NCBI GenBank assembly: GCA_019322475.1
Contig: JAHWIN010000001.1
Span: 1-56,117 of the forward strand
Source of the DNA: Candidatus Woesearchaeota archaeon
GTDB lineage: Archaea; Nanobdellota; Nanobdellia; Woesearchaeales; JACPBV01
Reading direction: 5' to 3'
DNA length: 56,117 bases
The notes beneath the pieces were generated by a model. That model saw only the letters and a program-made list of their open reading frames with translations. It ran no database searches and was not told where the DNA came from. The position numbers were made by a program, and so were the translations under genes. This document shows positions 7,755 to 15,679 of the stretch, piece after piece. Positions within the stretch are counted from its first letter, which is position 1, and each line of letters starts with the position of its first letter.

Positions 7755-9083
7755 TTAACTCTTCTTTAAGAGAGGGATCTTGATATTGAAGCTGCCTGCT
7801 TTCTCCCCCTTCCTTTTCTTTCTCCACCTTTTGTAGATAAAGAAGCCCCCTATGACTATGATCAATACTATCAATATCCCTATCTTGCTGCTGCCTTTCT
7901 TAAGCCCCATGGACTTGGCCTCTGACGAGGAATAAAGCTTCAGCGGAAGGTCGATATCATAGCTGTATTTGTTATTGTTGGAATCCATATAATCGACTAA
8001 AAAGGAAAGTACCTCTTCGCTCTTCTCCGTCTTCTTTAGAGAGATCTTAAAGTCAGCGGTTTCATAATCATCAGAATCGATATTGCCTACATAGACCCCT
8101 TTTGGGGATATTATCCTGAATCCGTCGCTTTCCTTAAGGGTAACATCTAAAAATTTTATGTCACTTACTCCTTTGTTTACGAACTTTATGACTACCTCTC
8201 CTGTCTCTCCTCCGCCATAGATCTCAGAGCTGTCTATAGATGCTATCAGCTCTGGTTCTGCCCCCACTATAAGCCCCACGGTTTCATTCTTGCTGTATTC
8301 ATTCCCAAGCCTGTCAAAGAACTTTATCTCGATAGGGATCTTATAAAGGTCGGATTCAGCATCAGGCTCCGCTATCAGGTCAAAGCTTACGCTTTCTTTG
8401 GATCCTGCTCCCATATATCTGATTATCTTTGAATTTGTCGATCCCAATGTTGCAAAGGGAAGGCTGTCAAGGTTTAGCTTGACTTCCATGTCCTTGATAA
8501 AGCTCATTGCAAGGTTATCCAGGTTGATGTCGATCTTGCTTGTGTCTCCGGGCTTTATCATGTCAGGCCCTTCGATGCTTTCTATGCTCAAAAGTATGTC
8601 ATGCGGAAGTATATTGATATAAAAAGGGTCCAATTTTATCCATGCCTCATTGTTGATAGAATACCTTAGCTCGATCTCATTACCTCCTTCTATGGCGTTC
8701 TCATCGACCTTAAGCCTGTACTCTTTTATTACGCCTGTATCGCCGAGCTGCCTGCTTCTGACAGACCCAACACTCTTCACAGCGCTTTCTCCTGGATCCA
8801 GTGAAAAAGGGTATTTTGGGATGATCTCGATAACAACATCCTGTGCAGTCTCTGCCCCGGAATTCTCTATCTTGAACCTTACAGTGACATATCTTCCTGC
8901 CTCTGCAGGGGTTGGCTCGTAGTTTATCATGCTTACATTTACATTATAGAAATAGAGCTGGGTCCTTCCTGAGGTTGAGCTTGCAGCCCCAAAAGCGCTT
9001 AAGCTGCATAAGCTAAAAGCTAATATCAGGATCCCTATGATCACAAAATTATCTCTTCCATGACACCTTTTTTTAATGTCCAT
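7755..9083 (-). CDS. COG1361-like surface protein with signal peptide and C-terminal anchor
   Basis: A 442-aa exported protein. A hydrophobic signal (FVIIGILILAFSLCSLSAFGA, about 14-34) precedes repeated beta-sandwich segments of the NEW3/CARDB type (EIIPKYPFSLDPGESAV, LNLDSLPFATLG, TLKESDGFRIISPKGVY). The end has a membrane helix, IGILIVLIIVIGGFFIYK, and a basic tail. Archaeal COG1361 proteins recur beside MacB-like exporters and may act as the extracellular partner or adaptor. SD GAGGTG lies about 7 nt before ATG. It sits between the ATPase and the two permeases of one operon. Confidence 0.82.
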   Translation of the reverse strand: MDIKKRCHGRDNFVIIGILILAFSLCSLSAFGAASSTSGRTQLYFYNVNVSMINYEPTPAEAGRYVTVRFKIENSGAETAQDVVIEIIPKYPFSLDPGESAVKSVGSVRSRQLGDTGVIKEYRLKVDENAIEGGNEIELRYSINNEAWIKLDPFYINILPHDILLSIESIEGPDMIKPGDTSKIDINLDNLAMSFIKDMEVKLNLDSLPFATLGSTNSKIIRYMGAGSKESVSFDLIAEPDAESDLYKIPIEIKFFDRLGNEYSKNETVGLIVGAEPELIASIDSSEIYGGGETGEVVIKFVNKGVSDIKFLDVTLKESDGFRIISPKGVYVGNIDSDDYETADFKISLKKTEKSEEVLSFLVDYMDSNNNKYSYDIDLPLKLYSSSEAKSMGLKKGSSKIGILIVLIIVIGGFFIYKRWRKKRKGEKAGSFNIKIPLLKKS

Positions 9084-9117
9084 ATTTGCACACCTCAGTT
9101 ATTATATTTCTTTGTTT

Positions 9118-9813
9118 TTAAAAATGTTTCCTTGATTTTACGATCTGCCCGTCATAAAGGTACTCAAGTCTTTCTGCATTCTTTGCTATGTCCTCGTCAT
9201 GCGTCACCATGACTATGGTCTTTTTTTCTTTCTTATGCAGGTCCTGCAGGAAATCTATCACCTTATGCCCTGATGTAGAGTCAAGGTTGCCTGTAGGCTC
9301 GTCCGCAAGTATCACTTCTGGATCATTTATCAATGATCTTGCTATAGCCACCCTTTGCTGCTGCCCTCCGCTCAGCTCATTGGGCTTGTGGCTCATCCTG
9401 TCCCCCAGGTCCACCATCTCCAGCAGCTTAGTTGCTTTTTCCACCCTCTCTTCCTTAGGGACATTCTGGAATATCATGGGCATCGTAACATTTTCAAGCG
9501 CGCTTAATGTAGGGATAAGGTTGAATGTCTGGAATATGAACCCTATCTTCTTCCCTCTTATCTGCGCAAGGTCAGATTCTGATAAGCGTGAAATGTCCTG
9601 TTTCTCTAGGAATACACTGCCTCTTGTAGGGACATCTAGGCATCCTATCATGTTCATCGAGGTGCTCTTGCCGCTTCCGCTGGTCCCCATTATTGCAAGA
9701 AACTCCCCTCTTTTTACCTCCAGGTTAAGCCCCCTTAGTGCAGGTACCTCTACCTCCCCCATCTTGTAGACCTTCCATACGTTCTCCAGCTTTATGATTA
9801 TATCCTGCTTCAT
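9118..9813 (-). CDS. LolD/MacB-type ABC transporter ATPase
   Basis: A 231-aa cytoplasmic ATPase that powers the paired permeases downstream. Walker A is GTSGSGKST (about 44-52), the ABC signature is LSGGQQQRVAIARSL, Walker B is VILADEPTGNLD, and the H-loop is VMVTHD. The N-terminus IIKLENVWKVYKMGEVEVPALRGLNLEV is typical of the MacB/LolD subfamily. Its start overlaps the stop of the regulator gene by 4 bp. Confidence 0.95.
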   Translation of the reverse strand: MKQDIIIKLENVWKVYKMGEVEVPALRGLNLEVKRGEFLAIMGTSGSGKSTSMNMIGCLDVPTRGSVFLEKQDISRLSESDLAQIRGKKIGFIFQTFNLIPTLSALENVTMPMIFQNVPKEERVEKATKLLEMVDLGDRMSHKPNELSGGQQQRVAIARSLINDPEVILADEPTGNLDSTSGHKVIDFLQDLHKKEKKTIVMVTHDEDIAKNAERLEYLYDGQIVKSRKHF

Positions 9814-10292
9814 AATGGCTTCTCTATCTCTATTAATATCCTTTTTAATATTTTTTCAAATTTGAGTATCTGTTCATGATACCCCTCCATTATCCTTATC
9901 TTCTCCTTGTCTTTATAGCTTTTTGCTTTTCTTCTATGCTCTTTCAGGATTAAGGGGATTTTCTCCTTTGCTTTTTTGACGACCTGCTCTTCCTTCATGA
10001 TAAGGACCCTCTTCAGCAGGCTTAAGATGTCCTTGTCCATATATAGGTATATTTTTTTCGATCCCGGCTTCTTTATCTTTCTTATGTTGAACAAAGGCCC
10101 AAGCATCCTTGTTTTGTTGCTCACAGAGGCTAAGCTGTAGCCTGTCTCCTTTGCCAGGTCCTCCATCGCGATAGGCTCAGAGGAAAGGTAAAGCTTTGCA
10201 AAAAGTTTCATAAGGAGAAAATCATTTATCCCTTGCCCCTTTCCCATCTCACAGAACAGTTCAGTAACATCTTTCTCAAATCCTTCCATCAT
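9810..10292 (-). CDS. GbsR/MarR-like transcriptional regulator
   Basis: A 160-aa winged-helix protein at the head of the ABC export operon. The HTH region is FLLMKLFAKLYLSSEPIAMEDLAKETGYSLASVSNKTRMLGPLFNIRKI (about 24-72), with a basic wing (KKPGSKKIYLYMDKD), followed by a long helical tail (85-158) that could dimerise. The pattern resembles GbsR (COG1510). ATG codons at 10292 and 10289 are both possible. By position it probably controls the operon in response to envelope stress or a toxic compound, which is inference. Confidence 0.7.
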   Translation of the reverse strand: MMEGFEKDVTELFCEMGKGQGINDFLLMKLFAKLYLSSEPIAMEDLAKETGYSLASVSNKTRMLGPLFNIRKIKKPGSKKIYLYMDKDILSLLKRVLIMKEEQVVKKAKEKIPLILKEHRRKAKSYKDKEKIRIMEGYHEQILKFEKILKRILIEIEKPL

Positions 10293-10374
10293 GCATCACA
10301 CACTATAAAATTTTACAATTTTTAATATTTATTGAAAGTTATAAAACTTGATTATATTTAAATGTTGTGGAAAG

Positions 10375-10383
10375 TTTTATATA
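10375..10383 (+). promoter_or_regulatory. TATA box for the 10407 gene
   Basis: TTTTATATA is centred about 27 nt before the GTG at 10407. This supports a leaderless transcript beginning at a GTG start codon. Confidence 0.6.
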
Positions 10384-10406
10384 TTAACTCTAAAAACTAA
10401 AATCCT

Positions 10407-10982
10407 GTGAGAAAGGAAAAAAAATCCAGATGGGGAGCCATAGTCGTCTTTTTCATTTCCTTTATTATGGCCACGTCTATAATAGGTTTCTTATACGGGG
10501 GAGAATCAGACACCGTTAAGTACGATGAGTTTAGGTTCCGAAGGACTGATATCGGATGGTCCGCAAGGATAGGTGATAAAATCCTTGATTTCAGTTTTTT
10601 TCCTTCAGAAGTTGAGAATATAAACCTCAGCCAGGATATTGTAGTATCCCTTTTAAACCGGCCTGAGATAGACACGACCTCTGAGTTGGATTCCCTTTTT
10701 TCAGAAGAGATAGCCCTGGCTCAGTATAATATGGCTGTGGCGCTGAACAACATAAGGGTTTATGTAAGGAAAGGGGCAGTAGAAGAGGATAATGAATTTG
10801 GCCTTCCTTCAATAACCTGTGAAGACGCAACATCTTCTGTTCCAGTGATATATTTCATGAGGTCCAACCAGACTAAAGTCAGCCTTGAAGATAACTGCAT
10901 TATTGCCGAAGCAAGAAGCAGCGTGGATATCTTAAGGATTGGGGACAGGCTGCTTTATTCTATGCTTGGAATAATAAGGTGA
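10407..10982 (+). CDS. membrane-anchored protein of unknown function, tandem paralogue A
   Basis: A 191-aa protein with one N-terminal membrane helix (GAIVVFFISFIMATSIIGFLYGG, about 10-32) and a soluble, probably extracytoplasmic domain. The GTG start is backed by a TATA box 27 nt upstream. The C-terminal third (VIYFMRSNQTKVSLEDNCII, then SVDILRIGDRLLYSMLGII) is homologous to the next gene's end. One conserved cysteine pair (TCEDATSS and DNCII) could form a disulfide. Function unknown. It overlaps the next gene in a GTGA junction. Confidence 0.72.
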   Translation: MRKEKKSRWGAIVVFFISFIMATSIIGFLYGGESDTVKYDEFRFRRTDIGWSARIGDKILDFSFFPSEVENINLSQDIVVSLLNRPEIDTTSELDSLFSEEIALAQYNMAVALNNIRVYVRKGAVEEDNEFGLPSITCEDATSSVPVIYFMRSNQTKVSLEDNCIIAEARSSVDILRIGDRLLYSMLGIIR

Positions 10983-11722
10983 CTCCATTGGAAAAAGATC
11001 CTCCCGTTGCTAAATCGGATTCTGATATAGCCGGAGCAAAAGAGGATGTAAATGAGCTTAAGGAAGAGATAAAAAAAGCCTCAGACTGGATACTTGTGAT
11101 AGCTGCTTTGGTGATAATAATTCTGATAGCTGCAATATTCAGCTTCAAGCTTCTCTCAAAAAAAGAGGTTCCAAAGACCATAGATGACCTTCATCTCCTT
11201 AACCTTGATGGAAAGCTGGAGCCGGATCAGGGCTATATGTACAATGGATACTCATTCGTCTTTGCAAACGGCCTTTGGTATACCCAGGTTCAGACAGCAT
11301 CTGCATCATCCATTTTTGACATACCCCTCCACTACAGCCCAAAGCTTCTGGAGGATGTGTCTGTAGAAGGAGAGTTTGACTCAGATTTTTTTAATTCCCA
11401 CAAGGGCATCTATATAACATTCAACCCTCTGGGCCAGGACCTTAACTATGTTGCTCTGGCTGTAGGGGAATTCGACCAGAGTATAATAAAATCCTTCAAC
11501 AAGATCCCTATTGCAGCCTGTGACAGGAACGAGACAGCAGCCTGTTCAGGGATACCTATAATCACCTGCAACAGCACAGACAAGCCTGTCCTTTACCTCC
11601 AGCAAAAAGAAGGAGCAAAAGTTATTTACGATAAGAACTGCATTATCGTGCAGGGGATAAGGGAGGACATAGTAAGGTCAACAAATAGGTTATTGTTAAA
11701 GCTTTATGGTATAATGCCCTGA
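10979..11722 (+). CDS. membrane-anchored protein of unknown function, tandem paralogue B
   Basis: A 247-aa protein with a charged cytoplasmic stub, a membrane helix (DWILVIAALVIIILIAAIFSF, about 37-57) and an extracytoplasmic domain. Its end (VLYLQQKEGAKVIYDKNCII, then REDIVRSTNRLLLKLYGIMP) aligns with that of the preceding protein, so the two are diverged tandem duplicates and may be a heteromeric pair. It starts with GTG overlapping the previous stop and ends sharing a base with the ATG of the methyltransferase (TGATG), so the three genes are translationally coupled. Function unknown. Confidence 0.75.
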   Translation: MTPLEKDPPVAKSDSDIAGAKEDVNELKEEIKKASDWILVIAALVIIILIAAIFSFKLLSKKEVPKTIDDLHLLNLDGKLEPDQGYMYNGYSFVFANGLWYTQVQTASASSIFDIPLHYSPKLLEDVSVEGEFDSDFFNSHKGIYITFNPLGQDLNYVALAVGEFDQSIIKSFNKIPIAACDRNETAACSGIPIITCNSTDKPVLYLQQKEGAKVIYDKNCIIVQGIREDIVRSTNRLLLKLYGIMP

Positions 11723-12312
11723 TGGAACACTATTACACCGAAAAGCCAATATCACGATTAAGGATAAAAGAGATAGAGGTAAGCTTAAGGGGAAATTCCC
11801 TTAAGTTCTGCACAGGCTCAGGCGTTTTTTCTGTAGGAAAGATAGACAAGGGGACAAAACTATTGATAGAATCCAGCATGATCAAGCCTGCCTGGAAGAT
11901 ATTGGATCTGGGCTCAGGTTACGGCCCTGTAGGGATTTCACTTGCAAAGGCATTCCCTTCTTCAAAAGTTATCATGTCAGATATAAATAATCGTTCAGTC
12001 AAGTTAAGCCGGATGAACATCAGGCTCAACAACCTTAACAACATAACAGCCCGCCAGTCAGGCCTTTATGAGAACATAGAAGAAAAATTCAACACCATCC
12101 TGACAAACCCCCCTCAGTCAGCAGGAAAAAAGATATGCTTTGAGATGATTGAAGGGGCAAAAGTCCATCTTGTAAAAAAAGGCCTTCTTCAGCTGGTCTG
12201 CCGCCACAAGAAGGGAGGCATAGAATTAAAGAAGAAGATGCTTGATGTCTTTGGAAACGTAAAGGAGATAGCAAAAGGCTCGGGCTACAGGGTCTATGTT
12301 TCTGAGCTTTAG
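11722..12312 (+). CDS. class I SAM-dependent methyltransferase, RsmC-like
   Basis: A 196-aa methyltransferase. Motif I is ILDLGSGYGPVG (60-71) and the catalytic-type motif is TNPPQ (128-132), with the small-domain pattern of the RsmC/COG2813 group that methylates guanine N2 in 16S rRNA. NPPQ rather than NPPF/Y fits N-methylation. Archaeal members are single-domain, as here. Coupling to two membrane-anchored proteins is odd for an rRNA enzyme and may only reflect operon packing. Confidence 0.85.
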   Translation: MEHYYTEKPISRLRIKEIEVSLRGNSLKFCTGSGVFSVGKIDKGTKLLIESSMIKPAWKILDLGSGYGPVGISLAKAFPSSKVIMSDINNRSVKLSRMNIRLNNLNNITARQSGLYENIEEKFNTILTNPPQSAGKKICFEMIEGAKVHLVKKGLLQLVCRHKKGGIELKKKMLDVFGNVKEIAKGSGYRVYVSEL

Positions 12313-12364
12313 GTTTTCCAGCCTGTGTTTTTAATCAGATAATGTTCTTAGCAGCCGCAGGCGT

Positions 12365-12733
12365 TTAGATAACCTTAACCCCATCTTTGGTCAAAGCGAT
12401 AAGCCTTATCCCTAATCCCAGTTGCAGCAATGCAGAGATTACAGCCATGTGCTCCCTTCCTTCTCCTGAGACGATATTCAGGGCAACCTCAAGGTCAGTT
12501 ATCTTACCGTCCAGGGAATTCTTTATGCAGTCAGCCATCTCAGATATAGTTTTTCCAGGATCTATTATGATCTTCTCAAAATCCTTTCCTGGATTGAAAG
12601 CCTCTCTTATCTTACTCTCAATCTCGCTATTGGTTACCAGGAATATCCTGTTCCACTCCATCCCCTGGATTACCCTTGCAACGTGCCCCCATGTCCCTTT
12701 CCCTGTCGATAAGCAGGCTATAAGCTCTGTCAT
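12365..12733 (-). CDS. small CARF-like (Rossmann) protein
   Basis: A 122-aa protein with no recognisable catalytic domain. The strand-loop VALNIVSGEGREHMAVISALL (83-103) resembles the CARF ligand-binding segment (hydrophobic strand, N/D-hydrophobic-T/S-G-G, helix), and the N-terminus MTELIACLSTGKGTWGHV looks like a first Rossmann strand and loop. CARF domains bind cyclic oligoadenylates in type III CRISPR signalling and also occur alone. No CRISPR genes are nearby. The start is leaderless, sharing a TATA box with the divergent lipoprotein gene. The CARF assignment is a pattern judgement without structure support. Confidence 0.55.
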   Translation of the reverse strand: MTELIACLSTGKGTWGHVARVIQGMEWNRIFLVTNSEIESKIREAFNPGKDFEKIIIDPGKTISEMADCIKNSLDGKITDLEVALNIVSGEGREHMAVISALLQLGLGIRLIALTKDGVKVI

Positions 12734-12752
12734 AAATATGCAAATTTAGCAA

Positions 12753-12762
12753 CCTTTATATA
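12753..12762. promoter_or_regulatory. TATA box usable in both directions
   Basis: CCTTTATATA/TATATAAAGG lies about 25 nt from the ATG at 12733 on the minus strand and about 27 nt before a likely plus-strand start near 12785. One element may serve two divergent genes. Confidence 0.55.
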
Positions 12763-12799
12763 CCTTTTCTTGCATCATTATGGTAAAGAGGTGGTTTTT

Positions 12800-13546
12800 A
12801 TGAAAAAGATGCGTTCTGCTAGGATTGATTGCACTTTAAGATGCATTTTATTGGTTTTGTTGTCTCTTGTTTTATTGTATGGATGTTCACAGAGAGAGGA
12901 AATGCCTCAAAGCTCAATGCCTTCTGTAGAGCAGGAGCAGGAAGCGCCTATAGAGACAGTTCCGGAAAAGCCTGAAGAGCCCCCTTTAGAAGTCGAGTCT
13001 GAGACGATAGAAACTCAGGAGATTATAAAGATACCTAATGATATTAGGGAGATTATTGAAAAAGGAAAGGCAAGATTAAAGAGCTATTCCTGCAATTACA
13101 AGGGCCCTGATAGCGATCTCGAATACATATTTTATGTAAAGGGCAATAATATCAGGATTACCCTTCCAGAGCTCAACACTGATGAGCAGGGAAAGTTCTA
13201 TAATACTGTATATCTGGATTCAGAAAAAAAGGCAGCACAGGCCTATTGCATGGGCTATTCCTCATGCGAAGGCGGTACAGGAAAAGTAAAGGATCTTGAT
13301 TACAGCTCCGCCTATATAGAGACCCCGAATGATTGGCTGGAAAAGATAAAAGAGACCAAAAAGATAGACGAAAGGCAGGTTGAGGGAAGAGGCTCAGTCT
13401 ATCTGGAGACAAATGCCGGAAAGATGATCTTAGAGTCCTATTACGGCTTCATATACAGGGTAGAGGAAGGCAGTAAGGTATGGGCGTTCACAGACGCCTC
13501 TTTCAACTCAGTAAAAGACGCTGATGTTATCCCATCCGATGCATGA
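12800..13546 (+). CDS. predicted lipoprotein, paralogue A
   Basis: A 248-aa exported protein. The signal sequence ends with lipobox-like LLYGC (25-29), so Cys29 should be lipidated by the Lgt encoded at 26321. A Pro/Glu-rich linker (about 35-75) leads to a C-terminal domain of about 160 residues shared with the next gene (KGNNIRITLP, DLDYSSAYIETPNDWL, FTDASFNSVKDADV). I choose ATG 12800 because GAGGTGG lies seven bases upstream and the predicted transcript start falls after the earlier TTG at 12770. The role is unknown; it probably sits on the outer face of the membrane. Confidence 0.82.
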   Translation: MKKMRSARIDCTLRCILLVLLSLVLLYGCSQREEMPQSSMPSVEQEQEAPIETVPEKPEEPPLEVESETIETQEIIKIPNDIREIIEKGKARLKSYSCNYKGPDSDLEYIFYVKGNNIRITLPELNTDEQGKFYNTVYLDSEKKAAQAYCMGYSSCEGGTGKVKDLDYSSAYIETPNDWLEKIKETKKIDERQVEGRGSVYLETNAGKMILESYYGFIYRVEEGSKVWAFTDASFNSVKDADVIPSDA

Positions 13547-13638
13547 TGATCCCGGGGGGTATAGGGAGTAGGATAAAGATATTGGAGTATTAAAATATAT
13601 ATGAGTATATTAGCTATCGAATAAAAAAAGGTGATAAA

Positions 13639-14469
13639 ATGAAATGTGTTTATTGTATTGCACTATGTATTGTTCTTGTTCTTCTGGCAGGCTGCGCTCC
13701 TGAAAAGATGCCTGCAACAGAAGGTAAGGAGCCTATAGCAGAGAAGATAGGGGAATCTATTGAAGAGCCCATCGTTGAAGAACCTCCTGAAGAGACAATC
13801 CCTGAAGAGCCCCAGCAGATAGAAGAGCCTGAAGAATCTGTCACAGAAGAACAGCCTGCAGAGCCTGCTGAAGAAGCATTAGAAGAATCAGAGGTAATTG
13901 AGGAAGAAACACTGGAAGAAGCAGCTCAGGAAACCATCCAGGATTATCAGGAGCCTGCAGAGCTAAGCGAAGACGAGCAGATCCAGCAGATCTTTGATTA
14001 CGCAAAAACAAGATTAGACAGCTATTACTACAAGTACAAGAGCCCATTGGGAAAACAATACATCATATATGTAAAACAGAACAAGATAAAGATAACATCA
14101 TTCTCATACGATAATGAGATCTATATAGACACAGAAAAGCAGACAGCAGAGGAATGGTGCACCATACACTCAAGATGCGGAAAAGAGACAGGAAAGATAG
14201 CCGATCTTGATTACAGTTCTGCATACATAGAAACCCCTGTAGGCTGGCTGGACGAGATAACAGAAGCCAGGAAGATAGACGAGGGCTTTTATTACGGAAA
14301 GCAGGCCTGGCAGCTAGATACAAATATAGGGAAGGTCATAATAGACTCACGGTTCGGCTTTATCTTCAGCATAGAGCAGGAAGACAAGCTCTACCTGTTT
14401 ACAGATGCTGCATTCAATACAGTGAAGGATTCTGATGTGAATGTGCCTGAGTATCTTTTGGAATCCTGA
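13639..14469 (+). CDS. predicted lipoprotein, paralogue B
   Basis: A 276-aa paralogue of the preceding gene. The lipobox LAGC (16-19) is ideal. An acidic Glu/Pro-rich linker of about 100 residues (EEPPEETIPEEPQQIEEPEE) separates the lipidated Cys from the conserved domain (YIIYVKQNKIKITSF, DLDYSSAYIETPVGWL, FTDAAFNTVKDSDV). SD GGTGA precedes the ATG by five bases, and a TATA-like AAAATATATATG near 13590 suggests its own promoter. The two copies differ chiefly in linker length. Function unknown. Confidence 0.84.
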   Translation: MKCVYCIALCIVLVLLAGCAPEKMPATEGKEPIAEKIGESIEEPIVEEPPEETIPEEPQQIEEPEESVTEEQPAEPAEEALEESEVIEEETLEEAAQETIQDYQEPAELSEDEQIQQIFDYAKTRLDSYYYKYKSPLGKQYIIYVKQNKIKITSFSYDNEIYIDTEKQTAEEWCTIHSRCGKETGKIADLDYSSAYIETPVGWLDEITEARKIDEGFYYGKQAWQLDTNIGKVIIDSRFGFIFSIEQEDKLYLFTDAAFNTVKDSDVNVPEYLLES

Positions 14470-14573
14470 TCTTCATTTTATGGGATATTCCTCATGTCAT
14501 TGGCCTGCTTTTACCAAAAAGGTAGCTGTATCTTGTACAACATTTTTTCTATTTATACCAAAAACCAACAATA

Positions 14574-14582
14574 TTTATAAAC
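14574..14582 (+). promoter_or_regulatory. TATA box for the PspC gene
   Basis: TTTATAAAC is centred 26 nt before the ATG at 14604, indicating a leaderless transcript for the PspC-protease pair. Confidence 0.6.
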
Positions 14583-14603
14583 CCCTGACTATTAACATAC
14601 CAG

Positions 14604-15032
14604 ATGTTTAGGCTGATATTTTTTCCATTCACTCTTCTGTTCATATTTCCACTTATCCTTTTCTTTTTTATATTCTGGTTCTGGATGATCATAGACTGCA
14701 TCAGGTCAAAGATAAAAGACCAGGATAAGCTTATCTGGCTCCTGATAATATTTTTCTTTAATATCATTGGGGCCCTGCTCTATCTGATTTTCGTAAAACT
14801 GAACAGGAACTACAAGGGATTAAAAGTAAGAACAGAAGGGAACAAAAAGGTAAAAAAGCTTTTCAGAAGCAGGAAAAACAGGATTATCGCAGGCGTATGC
14901 GGAGGCATAGGGGAATACTTTAATATAGACCCTGTATTGATAAGGCTGTTATGGGTCATCTTCACATTTATGGGAGGATCAGGGATATTGGCATACATAA
15001 TAGCCTGGATAATTATTCCGGAGGGCAGATAA
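14604..15032 (+). CDS. PLDc_N-PspC fusion membrane protein
   Basis: A 142-aa protein that joins two short membrane modules. Residues 1-65 have two helices with the PLDc_N-type pattern (FWFWMIIDCIRSKIKDQDKLIWLLIIFFFNIIGALLYLIF is its span, residues about 22-62). Residues 88-142 form a PspC domain (RIIAGVCGGIGEYFNIDPVL, then the helix and IIAWIIIPEGR). PspC proteins sense or answer membrane stress in bacteria. The next gene, an intramembrane protease, starts two bases after this stop, so the pair may form a membrane-stress unit. Confidence 0.85.
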   Translation: MFRLIFFPFTLLFIFPLILFFFIFWFWMIIDCIRSKIKDQDKLIWLLIIFFFNIIGALLYLIFVKLNRNYKGLKVRTEGNKKVKKLFRSRKNRIIAGVCGGIGEYFNIDPVLIRLLWVIFTFMGGSGILAYIIAWIIIPEGR

Positions 15033-15033
15033 G

Positions 15034-15597
15034 ATGATAACCCTGATGGAGATAATAGACATAGTGATAATGACCCTGGCAATAGGCTACATATTCTCAG
15101 ATTTCTTCAGGAAAGAGCCCTTGGAAGGCTACGACCCTTTAACCTACTACAAAAGGCCGCCCTTATGGGAGAACATCAAGTTTGCGGCAATGATAGCAGC
15201 CCCTGCTGTGGTCCTCCACGAGCTCGCCCATAAGTTCGTTGCCCTTTACTTTGGTGCATCTGCAACATTGCACGCCCCTTATTTCTGGTATGCAGTCGTT
15301 GTAGTTCTTAAGCTTATGGGCTTCCCCTTGTTGTTCTTTGTAGGGGGCTATGTGGCGCATACACCTCTTGCATCTATGCCTTCAGCTATAGTGGCTGTTG
15401 CAGGGCCACTTATAAACATACTTTTATGGCTGGCCTCGATAGCAGTTATAAAGTACAACCTGATAGATAAAAAGTACTATAAGATTGTAATTGCTATGGG
15501 AAAGATCAATCTTTTCTTAGGCATCTTCAACATGCTCCCTCTTCCGGGCTTTGACGGCTACCATTTCTTTGCAGCATTGTCAAAAGCCTTTTTTTAG
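15034..15597 (+). CDS. M50 site-2-type intramembrane metalloprotease
   Basis: A 187-aa polytopic zinc protease. HELAH (62-66) supplies the HExxH zinc site and NMLPLPGFDG (166-175) supplies the conserved Asp ligand, with hydrophobic helices around each. It lacks PDZ and CBS domains, the minimal S2P form. Such enzymes cut membrane-bound regulators or remnant signal peptides. The coupled PspC protein is one possible substrate or partner; this is inference from adjacency. Confidence 0.9.
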   Translation: MITLMEIIDIVIMTLAIGYIFSDFFRKEPLEGYDPLTYYKRPPLWENIKFAAMIAAPAVVLHELAHKFVALYFGASATLHAPYFWYAVVVVLKLMGFPLLFFVGGYVAHTPLASMPSAIVAVAGPLINILLWLASIAVIKYNLIDKKYYKIVIAMGKINLFLGIFNMLPLPGFDGYHFFAALSKAFF

Positions 15598-15679
15598 CTT
15601 CAACCTGGTTTAAAGCCTTAGAAAACTATTTATAAAGGAAGATTTTAGTATATCATATTTAACTCAGGAGGTCAATAAA

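Noticed and set aside
12365..12733. CRISPR effector such as Csx1/Csm6
   Set aside because: No HEPN domain or RX4-6H motif in the protein and no cas genes nearby; only a CARF-like fold is suggested.
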